A stretch of DNA of 64,000 nt from CALFML01 sp044222245. Lineage in GTDB: Bacteria; Myxococcota_A; Polyangia; Palsa-1104; JAEUJZ01. The stretch covers positions 3,537-67,536 of the forward strand of contig JBGANQ010000051.1 in assembly GCA_044222245.1 (NCBI GenBank). The letters are read 5' to 3'. Below, piece by piece: positions 23,261-32,343 of the stretch. The position numbers were made by a program, and so were the translations under genes. The notes beneath the pieces were generated by a model. That model was not told where the DNA came from. It made no database searches and saw only the letters and a program-made list of their open reading frames with translations. Positions within the stretch are counted from its first letter, which is position 1, and each line of letters opens with the position of its first letter.

Positions 23261-24619
23261 CTACAGGGCGCGCGGCAGGACCTGGCGCGCGCTCTCGGCC
23301 TCGGCCTCCAGGGCGACCCGGGCCTCGGGGCGCAGCTCGTGCCGGACCTCGCGCGGCTCGCGGACCTCGGGGCGGACCTCGGGCGGGCGGGCGGCGGGAT
23401 CGCCGGTGAGCAGGAAGTGCTCGATGTTTAGCGCCGCGCCGCGCGGCCCATCAAAGCCGGCGATGCGCCGCTGCAGCCGCCGCGCCGACTCGGCGTAGGC
23501 GGGGCGCGACAGGATCGTCTCCACCGCCGCCCGCAGCCGCTCGGCGCGGCACTCGCGCATCGGCAGCCGCAGCCCGGCCCCCAGCGCCTCGACGCGCTGC
23601 AGGTTGAGCTCCTGATCGAACATGGTCGGGATGCCGATGACCGGCACCCCCTGGCCCAGGGCCTGGTAGATGGTCCCGTTGCCGCCGTGGGTGATCGTCA
23701 GATGCGAGGCCGCCATCAGCGAGTCGCCGTCGGCCAGCTCCTCGACAAAGACGTTGTCGTACTGCGAAAACAGCTTGGCCGGCAGCCCGGCGGTGGTGAT
23801 GAGCACCTGGTAGTTGGTGCCGCCAAAGACCCGCACCGCCTCGCTGAAGAAGCTGGCGTCGCCGGTCGAGCCCATCGTGAAGTATAGGGTCGGCCGATCC
23901 TTGGACAGCCGCCCGAGCCAGATCGGCCGCGGCAGCGCCTCGCGGAAGCGGATCGGCCCGACGTAGCGGAAGCTCGGCGGCGCGCTGCGCACCGGAAAGT
24001 ACTCGGGCAGATCGGCCAGGAGCGTCATGTCGCCTTCGATGAGGTCGTGCAGCGAGCCGAGCGGCGGCAGCCCGAGCCGCTTGCGCACCCCGTCAAAGCC
24101 GCGCGCCCAGTACCACAAGAGCACCCGCTTGACCGTCGGAAACAGCGCCTGGGCGACGCGGCGGCCGAGCAGGCGCTCGGACAGGTGGCCCTCGGGCACC
24201 TGGATCTCTTCGGCGAAGCGGCTGGTCCAAGCGGCGTTGGTCACCGCGACATAGGGCACGCGGGCGGCGCGGGCGCTGGTGGCCAGCGACATGCGCAGGT
24301 CGCCCACGACCAGATCCGGACCGATCGCCGCAATCGCCTCCATGTCCGAGCGCACCGAGCGCTCAGCGACATCGCGCCACCACCGCAGATCGCACAGCCC
24401 GGCGCGCCGCGCCAGCTTCAGCGTCACCTCGCGGTCGACGGTGTAGACCGGGTGCACGGCAAAGCCGGCCTCGCGTAGGAGCCGCGAGTAAGGTCCGGTG
24501 CAGCAGAAGTGGATCTCGTGACCATAGCTCCGTGACAGCGCGCGCCCGACCTCTAGGACGCGCGTGGTGTGGGCGAGGAATCCGCCGTCGGCAAACAGAG
24601 CTATCCGGCGTCTAGGCAT
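23261..24619 (-). CDS. Family 1 (UGT/MGT-type) glycosyltransferase with acidic/basic repeat tail
   Basis: A 452-residue GT-B fold enzyme. The N-terminal half starts RRRIALFADGGFLAHTTRVL, and the donor half has LYFTMGSTGD and the UGT-like motif HGGNGTIYQALGQGVPVIGIP. This family moves sugars from nucleotide-sugar donors to lipids, antibiotics or carotenoids. The last 40 residues are a charged, Arg/Glu/Pro repetitive tail (RPEVREPREVRHELRPEA) unlike the family core. The stop is at 23261. The upstream gap to queC is 306 bp. Acceptor unknown; a membrane lipid is a reasonable guess. Confidence 0.82.
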   Translation of the reverse strand: MPRRRIALFADGGFLAHTTRVLEVGRALSRSYGHEIHFCCTGPYSRLLREAGFAVHPVYTVDREVTLKLARRAGLCDLRWWRDVAERSVRSDMEAIAAIGPDLVVGDLRMSLATSARAARVPYVAVTNAAWTSRFAEEIQVPEGHLSERLLGRRVAQALFPTVKRVLLWYWARGFDGVRKRLGLPPLGSLHDLIEGDMTLLADLPEYFPVRSAPPSFRYVGPIRFREALPRPIWLGRLSKDRPTLYFTMGSTGDASFFSEAVRVFGGTNYQVLITTAGLPAKLFSQYDNVFVEELADGDSLMAASHLTITHGGNGTIYQALGQGVPVIGIPTMFDQELNLQRVEALGAGLRLPMRECRAERLRAAVETILSRPAYAESARRLQRRIAGFDGPRGAALNIEHFLLTGDPAARPPEVRPEVREPREVRHELRPEARVALEAEAESARQVLPRAL

Positions 24620-24925
24620 GGCGTAGTCTCCAGGCGATGACGGCGCGATCGGTCAGCTTCCCAACCTCTGGGATAAGCCTGATTGGCTCAAGTGGCCCCG
24701 TTGGTCCAATCTCCCGACGAGGAAGCCCATGCGCAGTCAGTGAGTCAATTCCGCTCGCACTTAACACCACTTCCTGGTCGGCTTTCCACAAGAAAATCAC
24801 GCTGTTAGCGACGGAAAAGCTGGGTGGGGCTCACCCCCCCAGGTGGGAGCGAACAGCGGACTTGGAGGGCGCGCGCCCCGGGCAGAACTTGACGCCCGGG
24901 CCCGCCGCGGTGGATATGTCGCGCT
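24620..24925. other. Gap between divergent glycosyltransferase and queC, with a GC hairpin
   Basis: A 306-bp divergent promoter region. It is less GC-rich than the genes around it. A GGGTG/CACCC hairpin with flanking CTGG/CCAG sits near 24821-24842. A 62-codon minus-strand frame overlaps the glycosyltransferase start but has no ribosome binding site, so I do not call it. I looked for a preQ1 riboswitch before queC and saw none. Confidence 0.4.
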
Positions 24926-25723
24926 ATGGCTGCCCATCCCAACTCCTCCCAAGCTGCCAAGTCGGCGATGAAGCGCCCGCGGCCGGCAAAAAGTTCACCC
25001 GCCGCCGGCCCGCCGCGCGCCGTGGTGCTGCTGAGCGGCGGGCTCGACTCGACGACGGTGCTGGCGATCGCCAAGGCGCAGGGCTTTTCCGCCTACGCGC
25101 TCAGCTTCCGCTACGGCCAGCGCCACCAGGGCGAGATCGCCGCGGCGCAGGCGGTGGCGGCGCACCTTGGGGCCAGCGGCCACGTCATCATCGACATCGA
25201 CCTGCGGGTCTTTGGCGGCTCGGCGCTGACCGCCGACCTCGCGGTGCCCAAGGATCGCGAGCTGGACAAGCTCGGGCAGGCCGGCGACATCCCGATCACC
25301 TACGTGCCGGCGCGCAACACGATCTTTCTGTCCTATGCCCTGGCCTACGCCGAGGTGCTCGGCGCCGCCGACCTGTTCCTCGGCATCAACGCGCTCGACT
25401 ACAGCGGCTACCCCGACTGCCGGCCCGAGTACCTGCGCGCCTTCCAGCGGCTGGCCGACCTGGCGACCCGCGCCGGCGTCGAAGGCCGGCGGCTGCGGGT
25501 GCACGCGCCGCTTTTAAAGCTCACCAAGGCGCAGATCATCGAGCGCGGCCTCGGCCTCGGGGTCGACTACGGCCTGACGCGCAGCTGCTATGACCCGCGC
25601 GCCGACGGGGCGGCCTGCGGGCGCTGCGACTCCTGCCAGCTGCGCCTGGCCGGCTTCGCCCAGGGCGGCCACCGCGACCCCGCCCCCTACGTCGCCGACT
25701 CGCCGGCGGGAGGAGCGGCATGA
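24926..25723 (+). CDS. queC: 7-cyano-7-deazaguanine synthase
   Basis: QueC uses ATP and ammonia to convert 7-carboxy-7-deazaguanine to preQ0 in queuosine synthesis. The 265-residue protein has the PP-loop LLSGGLDSTT and SFRYGQRHQ. The central YVPARNTIFLSYALAYAE is a QueC signature, and the zinc site SCYDP plus CGRCDSCQLR provides four Cys. The N-terminus has about 30 extra low-complexity residues. It overlaps queE by ATGA, which couples the two steps. No queD or queF is in the window. Confidence 0.93.
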   Translation: MAAHPNSSQAAKSAMKRPRPAKSSPAAGPPRAVVLLSGGLDSTTVLAIAKAQGFSAYALSFRYGQRHQGEIAAAQAVAAHLGASGHVIIDIDLRVFGGSALTADLAVPKDRELDKLGQAGDIPITYVPARNTIFLSYALAYAEVLGAADLFLGINALDYSGYPDCRPEYLRAFQRLADLATRAGVEGRRLRVHAPLLKLTKAQIIERGLGLGVDYGLTRSCYDPRADGAACGRCDSCQLRLAGFAQGGHRDPAPYVADSPAGGAA

Positions 25724-26523
25724 GCTACGCGGTCAAGGAGCTCTTTTACACCCTCCAGGGCGAGGGCAGTAACAGCGGCCGCGCGGCGGTGTTCTGCCGC
25801 TTCACCGGCTGCAACCTGTGGAGCGGGCGCCCAGAGGACCGACCTCGCGCCAGCTGCCAGTTCTGCGACACCGACTTTGTCGGCACCGACGGCCCCGGCG
25901 GCGGCCGCTTCGCCACCGCGGCGGCCCTGGCGAGCGCCGCCTGGGCGGTGTTTCACGACCGCCACGCCGCCACGCCGGGTGCCCCCCAACTGATCCCGCT
26001 GGCGTCGCCAAGCACGCCGGCCGCGCCCAGCAGTCCTCCGGCCGCGTCCAGCAGTCCTCCGGCCGCGCCCAGCAGTGTTCCGATAGTGCAGGCAACGGAC
26101 CCCGCCGCCAGCGCCCGCGTCCGGCCGCTCATCGTGTGCACTGGCGGCGAGCCGCTGCTGCAGCTCGATGCCGAGCTCGTCGCCGCCCTGCACGCCGTCG
26201 GCTTCGAGATCGCCATCGAGACCAACGGCACCCTCGCCCTGCCCGCCGGCCCCGGCCGCCAGGGCGGCATCGACTGGGTGTGCGTCAGCCCCAAGGCCGG
26301 CACCGACCTGCGCCTGACCGCCGGCGATGAGCTCAAGCTGGTCTACCCCCAGCCCGGCGCCGAGCCCGAGCGCTACGCCCACCTCCCCTTCGGCCACTTC
26401 TTCCTGCAGCCCATGGACGGCCCCGCCCGCGCCGAGAACACCGCCCTGGCGGTCCGCTACTGCCTGCTGCACCCGCAGTGGCGGCTGAGCCTGCAGACCC
26501 ACAAGCTCCTCGGCATCCCCTAG
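25720..26523 (+). CDS. queE: 7-carboxy-7-deazaguanine synthase, with low-complexity insert
   Basis: QueE is a radical SAM enzyme that turns 6-carboxy-tetrahydropterin into 7-carboxy-7-deazaguanine. The 267-residue protein opens with YAVKELFYTLQGEG. Its iron-sulfur cysteines are in the C-x14-C-x2-C arrangement (CNLWSGRPEDRPRAS then CQFC) as in Burkholderia-type QueE, not CxxxCxxC. CTGGEPLLQLD is the GGE motif, and ETNGT and the closing SLQTHKLLGIP are typical. Residues about 85-128 are an Ala/Pro/Ser insert made partly of three 7-residue repeats, which would form a loop in the barrel. Translation is coupled to queC. Confidence 0.93.
   Translation: MSYAVKELFYTLQGEGSNSGRAAVFCRFTGCNLWSGRPEDRPRASCQFCDTDFVGTDGPGGGRFATAAALASAAWAVFHDRHAATPGAPQLIPLASPSTPAAPSSPPAASSSPPAAPSSVPIVQATDPAASARVRPLIVCTGGEPLLQLDAELVAALHAVGFEIAIETNGTLALPAGPGRQGGIDWVCVSPKAGTDLRLTAGDELKLVYPQPGAEPERYAHLPFGHFFLQPMDGPARAENTALAVRYCLLHPQWRLSLQTHKLLGIP
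26020..26082 (+). repeat. 21-bp tandem repeat x3 inside queE
   Basis: Three in-frame copies of GCCGCGCCCAGCAGTCCTCC plus G encode the AAPSSPP-type heptads in the QueE insert. The third copy differs by two bases. The frame is kept. Confidence 0.85.
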
Positions 26524-26586
26524 CAGGCTGACCTGCTCCGGGCCGGCTGGTGCCAGCGCCTCTGGGCCGGCGCCTTGCTCGTCGGC

Positions 26587-26616
26587 TTGACACCACAGCC
26601 GGGTTTACCGAACAAT
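26587..26616 (+). promoter_or_regulatory. Consensus -35 promoter giving a leaderless glyA mRNA
   Basis: TTGACA, a perfect -35, is followed by 18 nt and AACAAT (4/6). The -10 ends 6 nt before the glyA ATG at 26623, so transcription would begin at or next to the start codon. No Shine-Dalgarno is present. Confidence 0.5.
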
Positions 26617-26622
26617 CTGGCC

Positions 26623-27873
<1,251 letters not shown>

Positions 27874-27879
27874 CCCGCG

Positions 27880-29136
27880 ATGAGGCGGCCGGCGGCGACT
27901 CTCGCGGTGGCGGTGCTCGGGCTCTTTGGCCTGGGGGCCGGCCCGCCGCTCCCGGGACCGGCATCCGCTCACTTACCAACCACCGCCGCGGTCGCATCAG
28001 CCACCTACGCCGCGGTCCCATCGGCCATCGCCGCGGTCCCATCGGCCCCACACGCCGCGGTCGCAGCGGTGCCCGCGGTCGCATCGCCTGCCGCACTGGC
28101 GGCGGTCGCCGCGACGCCGGCGGGCGCAGCCACGTCAGCCCCGCCGCCAGGCGCGGCCCCCACGGCGCTGCCGACCGGGGGCTCGTGTCTGCCGGTGCGG
28201 CGGGCCGATCTGGTGAAGCTCATCGCCGCGCAGCCCCTGGCCAAGGGGGACGGGGACGGCAAGTTCGTCTCGGTGTCGCGCGGCTCACCGCGCTGGCTGG
28301 CCGGGTTCAACCTCGCCCTGGCCTGGGAGAACGACGACTGCCCCGCCCTGGCCGACTTCGCCGCCCAGATGGGCTACACCGCCACCGAGATCATCGACGA
28401 GCCGACCGGCGAGCACCACTACGTGCTGCTCGACAAGGCCGGCCGCCACAATGGCCTTGTGGTCTTGCGCGCCCCGGCCGAGCGCGCCGCCGCCCGCCAG
28501 CTCACCATCACCGCCCCGCACGTCGGCTTCGACTTCCGCGATGACCGCGCGATTCGCCTGTACCGCCAGGTCAAGGCGGTGGCCTACCTGCAGAACACCG
28601 CCGAGCGCTGCAGCTCCCCGGTCTGCTCGGGCTGCACCGCCACCCCGGCCTACGCCTGCGGCGGCTGCCCGCGCGCCTCGGACGCCGCCCACTCGGTCGA
28701 TCACCTGGTGCTCGCCGTCTACGCCGGCCTGGAGGCGGTGCGCAAGGACCTCCGCTTCGAGTATCACGGGGCGGCCAGGTCCGCCGGGCCGCCCGGCTGC
28801 CGCGGCAGCGCCCACCTCAGCCAGGGCTCCACGCTGACCCTGTCGCCCGCCCAGGACGACGGCAGCTACCCGAGCCGCTTCTGGAAGGCGCTGGAGCAGC
28901 GCCTGGGCCCGCAGTGCGTCTGCTACCACCAGCGCGAGCGCGGCTGCCTGCTGCCCGGCACCGCCTCGGTCTTCGGCCGCCTGACCAACGAAGAGCCGAC
29001 CACCCCCTTTGATCCCTGCGGCCAGCCCGCCGTGCGCCTCTCGGGCCGCTTCCTGCACCTGGAGGGCGCGCAGCTCCCCGTCGAGGACATCACCGCCGCC
29101 CTGTCCGCCGCGGTCCCCCTGAGAGGACCCGGCTGA
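27880..29136 (+). CDS. Exported Cys-rich protein of unknown family
   Basis: A 418-residue protein with a signal peptide (MRRPAATLAVAVLGLFGLG) and then an Ala/Val/Pro/Ser repeat stretch to about residue 100 (AAVPSAIAAVPSAPHAAV). The mature part has many Cys, including CSSPVCSGC and YACGGC, which suggest disulfides or metal binding. No family is recognised. It starts 6 bp after glyA, so it probably shares the transcript, although a functional tie to glycine metabolism is not implied. Confidence 0.65.
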   Translation: MRRPAATLAVAVLGLFGLGAGPPLPGPASAHLPTTAAVASATYAAVPSAIAAVPSAPHAAVAAVPAVASPAALAAVAATPAGAATSAPPPGAAPTALPTGGSCLPVRRADLVKLIAAQPLAKGDGDGKFVSVSRGSPRWLAGFNLALAWENDDCPALADFAAQMGYTATEIIDEPTGEHHYVLLDKAGRHNGLVVLRAPAERAAARQLTITAPHVGFDFRDDRAIRLYRQVKAVAYLQNTAERCSSPVCSGCTATPAYACGGCPRASDAAHSVDHLVLAVYAGLEAVRKDLRFEYHGAARSAGPPGCRGSAHLSQGSTLTLSPAQDDGSYPSRFWKALEQRLGPQCVCYHQRERGCLLPGTASVFGRLTNEEPTTPFDPCGQPAVRLSGRFLHLEGAQLPVEDITAALSAAVPLRGPG

Positions 29137-29244
29137 GCCAGCCGGCCGCCGCGACCGCCAAGTGTCGGGAGCGGTGAAGACGCAGCGGCGGTCAGGCGGC
29201 GATGACCTCGATATCCGAGGCGGCAGTGGCAGCGCGCAGGGCGC

Positions 29245-32232
29245 TCAGCGCGCGGGCGGGGCGTCCTTGGCGGCGGGCTTTTTGGGCAGCTCGGGGGTGA
29301 ACTTGCCGGCGGGCTTGCCGGGGATGAGGCCGGGCTTGTCGGCGGGCTTGTCGGCGGGCTCGGCGGCCGGCTTGACGCCGGGGCGGGGGACGGGTGGCAG
29401 GGGGACGCCGGGCTTGGCGCGGCGGGCGCGCTCGGCCAGCGCCGTGTAGGCCTGGAGCTGGGGGGCGAGCTCGGCTGCATCTTCGGCGTCGAGCTTGTCG
29501 GGGTCGGGCAGCGCCGCTAGGGCGCCGCTGGCCTCGGCGAGGGCGGGGGTCGGCTGGCCCAGGGCGAGGTAGGCGTCGGCGAGCTCGGCCCGCAGCTCGG
29601 GGTTACCGGGGGTCAGGTGGCGGGCCATCTCGCCGTACTCCAGGACCTCGCGCCACTTCTGCGCCGCGTGCAGGCGCTGGACCAGGCCCACGGTCAGCTC
29701 GGCGTCCATGATGTCCAGGTGCGCCGCCGCCTCCAGCTCGCGCAGCGCGTCGTCCTCGCGCTTCTGCTTGGTGAACAGCTTGGCCAGCCGCTCGTAGGGC
29801 TCGGGGCGGTCGGGGTCCAGGCGCTTGGCCTGGGTGAGCTCGGCGATCGCCCGGTCAGGCTGCTCGCGATCTAGGTACAGGTCGCCCAGCCGCTGCCGCA
29901 CGTCGTAGCCGTCGCCGCCCTTGCTGATAAGCTCGCGGAAGCGAGCCTCGGCCTCGCTCGCCTTGCCAAGGCGCGACAGCCGCTCGCCGTCGGCCAGGAG
30001 CGCCTCCTTGCACGCCGGATCGAGCTTGAAGGCGGCGTCGAGCAGCTGCTGGATCTCGGGATCGCGCGGATCCTTTTGGCCGCTGCGGATAAGGGCGATG
30101 GCGCGCAGGCCGAGCGGGCGGGCGGCGGCGGGGTGCTCCTTGGTCGCCCGCTTGAGCGCCTCTTCGTCGGAGTAGTCGCTCGGGCGGACGTAGAAGGTCC
30201 CCTCGTAGGGCTTGAGCTGTTGGCGCAGGTCGGCGCGGAACGCCTCATCGAGCGCGGCCAGGCCGAGGCCGGTGACCTTGGGCAGCACCTCGCGGGTGCG
30301 CTCGCCCTTCTGGTAGAGGCGCAGCGCCTCGACGATCTTGGGGAAGCCGAAACGCCGCACCAGGAACTCGATGGCCAGCGCCGCCTCGTGGTAGGCGACC
30401 ACGATGTGCGAGACGTCGCGGGCGCGGGTAAAGCCGACGTTGAGGTCGGTGATGGACAAGAGCTCGCCGTCGCGCAGCGCCGCCGCCACCTCGGCGTGGG
30501 TGCGGCGCTGCCAGTCGGGGCGCAGGTGCAGGGTCTCCCACTCGGACAGCCCCTCGGTGAACCAGCGCGGCACCCGGCCGCCGGTGAGCTGGATGGCGAA
30601 CACGTGCGACAGCTCGTGCCAGATCATCAGCGCCCAGTTGAAGTTGCCGTTGGCCGGCGAGCGCCCGGTCACCACGCGACCGAACGTCACCCCGAGCGCC
30701 GCGAGGTTGGGCAGCCCGACGGTGCGCACCGCGTAGTTCTGCGGCTCCTTGTAAAGCTCGATGGTGAGCGGCAGGCGGGGGGTGAAGCCGTAGCGGGCGC
30801 AGAGCTCGCGCCACTCGGTCTGGACCATCGGCAGCACCAGCGGCACCACCAGCTTCTCTTCGTCCTTGGCGACCCGCAGCCGCAGGCCGCCGCTGCCCGG
30901 GCGGCGGGGATCGATGTCCAGGTTGAGCAGCGTATAGCGCTTGCGCAGGACATCCTCGTAGAGGTTTAGCAGGTTGTAGGTGCGCTTGTTGTAGCGGTCG
31001 CCCTTCCACGCCGCGTCCAGGGCCTTGTAGCCCTTGTCGTCCTCGCCGAGGCGCAGGTAGGCGGCGCCGAGGCTGCCGAGCGCGTAGTAGTCCTTGGGGT
31101 CGAGCTGCACCGCCTCCTCGAGCAGCGCGACCTCCTCCTCGTAGCGGTGCTGGACGACGAAGCGCTCGGCGATGAGGCGATGGAACTCGGTGTAGCGCGG
31201 GTTCTGCGCCAGCACCTTCTGCTTCTCGGCGGCAAACTCCGCCGGGCGATCGAGCAGGAACAGCGCCGCGGCGCGCAGCGTCCGCCCCTGCAGGTCCTCG
31301 GCCGAGACCCGGAGCATCTCGCCGGTGACCTTGAGCGCCTCTTCATACTCTTCGTTGTCCAGGAGTATCTCGGCCCGCAGCGCCTGGGCGGGGCTGTAGC
31401 TGGGGTTCTGCTTCTGGACGCGGTCGAGGTAGGGGGTGGCCTCGACGACGTTGTTGCCCTGCTCGACCTTGATGCGGGCCATGAGCGTGTTGGCGGCGGG
31501 GTTTTCCGGGTCGTGGCGCAGCGCCGCCTCGGCCGAGGTCTCGGCGTAGCCGATCTCGTGCTTCTCGATGCGCAGCTCGGTCAGCTCGAGGTTGGCCTGG
31601 GTGAACTCGGCCCAGCGCTTGTCCTCCTGGGCGAGATCGATGGCGGTGCGCAGCTGCTCGTAGGAGTCGTGGAAGCTGCCCAGGTAGCGCGCCGCGACCC
31701 CCAGAAGGCGCACCGCCCGCGGGTCCTTGAGATCTAACTTCTCGGCGTCGTGGTCGTCGAAAAAGCCGTTCCAGATGGCGCGCTCGCGGGGGCGGTCACC
31801 CTGGGCGCGGTAGCACAGGCCGAGCTGCGCCCGCGCCGCCAGCGCCTGCGGCTCGCGCAGGATCAGCGCCTCCAGGAGCTCGACCGCTTTTTTGGTCTGA
31901 CCGCTGGCTTGCAGGGCCTGGGCGGCGAGCGCCGCCGCCTCGTCGCGCTGCACCGGATCCTTGAGGGTTGTAAGCAGCCGCTGCGCCCGCTGCGCCGCCT
32001 CACCGTAGCGACCGCTGCGCAGCGCTCCTTGCACCGGTGCCAGCGGCCCTTCAAACAGCAGCGGCGCCGGCCGGGCCGCGGCCGGCGGGCTCGCCGCGGG
32101 CGGAGGCAGCGCGAGCGCCGCCGGCACCAGACCGGCCGCAGTGCCCTGACCAAGCAGGGCGGCAAGCAGCAGGGCGCAGCGGGTGCGCCGTCGCAGGCGC
32201 GACTTGGGAGCTTTCGACCACCACATCGGCAT
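29245..32232 (-). CDS. Large exported TPR protein with gluzincin (HExxH...E) peptidase domain
   Basis: A 995-residue protein. A basic n-region and a hydrophobic segment (ALLLAALLGQGTAAGLV) form the signal peptide. TPR repeats fill about residues 60-430. A gluzincin domain follows: WHELSHVFAIQLTGG, with the HExxH zinc site near residue 536, then WFTEGLSEWE with the third ligand Glu, like M1/M61 proteases. A second TPR block covers about 690-920. The last 60 residues are Lys/Pro repeats (PADKPADKPGLIPGKP) that may bind the wall. This layout is typical of large Myxococcota TPR-peptidases of unknown substrate. Start ATG 32232 begins with MPMWW. Divergent from the subtilase, 111 bp apart. Confidence 0.85.
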   Translation of the reverse strand: MPMWWSKAPKSRLRRRTRCALLLAALLGQGTAAGLVPAALALPPPAASPPAAARPAPLLFEGPLAPVQGALRSGRYGEAAQRAQRLLTTLKDPVQRDEAAALAAQALQASGQTKKAVELLEALILREPQALAARAQLGLCYRAQGDRPRERAIWNGFFDDHDAEKLDLKDPRAVRLLGVAARYLGSFHDSYEQLRTAIDLAQEDKRWAEFTQANLELTELRIEKHEIGYAETSAEAALRHDPENPAANTLMARIKVEQGNNVVEATPYLDRVQKQNPSYSPAQALRAEILLDNEEYEEALKVTGEMLRVSAEDLQGRTLRAAALFLLDRPAEFAAEKQKVLAQNPRYTEFHRLIAERFVVQHRYEEEVALLEEAVQLDPKDYYALGSLGAAYLRLGEDDKGYKALDAAWKGDRYNKRTYNLLNLYEDVLRKRYTLLNLDIDPRRPGSGGLRLRVAKDEEKLVVPLVLPMVQTEWRELCARYGFTPRLPLTIELYKEPQNYAVRTVGLPNLAALGVTFGRVVTGRSPANGNFNWALMIWHELSHVFAIQLTGGRVPRWFTEGLSEWETLHLRPDWQRRTHAEVAAALRDGELLSITDLNVGFTRARDVSHIVVAYHEAALAIEFLVRRFGFPKIVEALRLYQKGERTREVLPKVTGLGLAALDEAFRADLRQQLKPYEGTFYVRPSDYSDEEALKRATKEHPAAARPLGLRAIALIRSGQKDPRDPEIQQLLDAAFKLDPACKEALLADGERLSRLGKASEAEARFRELISKGGDGYDVRQRLGDLYLDREQPDRAIAELTQAKRLDPDRPEPYERLAKLFTKQKREDDALRELEAAAHLDIMDAELTVGLVQRLHAAQKWREVLEYGEMARHLTPGNPELRAELADAYLALGQPTPALAEASGALAALPDPDKLDAEDAAELAPQLQAYTALAERARRAKPGVPLPPVPRPGVKPAAEPADKPADKPGLIPGKPAGKFTPELPKKPAAKDAPPAR

Positions 32233-32343
32233 ACCCGAGAGTGTAGCAAGCAATGCGCAGCTCTGAAGGCGGGGCGCAACCGGGGCCGCGCGCGGCGTCG
32301 CTATTGACAGGGTCGGGGCGGACCTCGAAAGTCTTAGCAAGAG

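Noticed and set aside
24800..24925. A preQ1 riboswitch before queC
   Set aside because: No short pseudoknot pattern or A-rich tail is visible; only a GC hairpin. I cannot run a covariance model, which would decide it.
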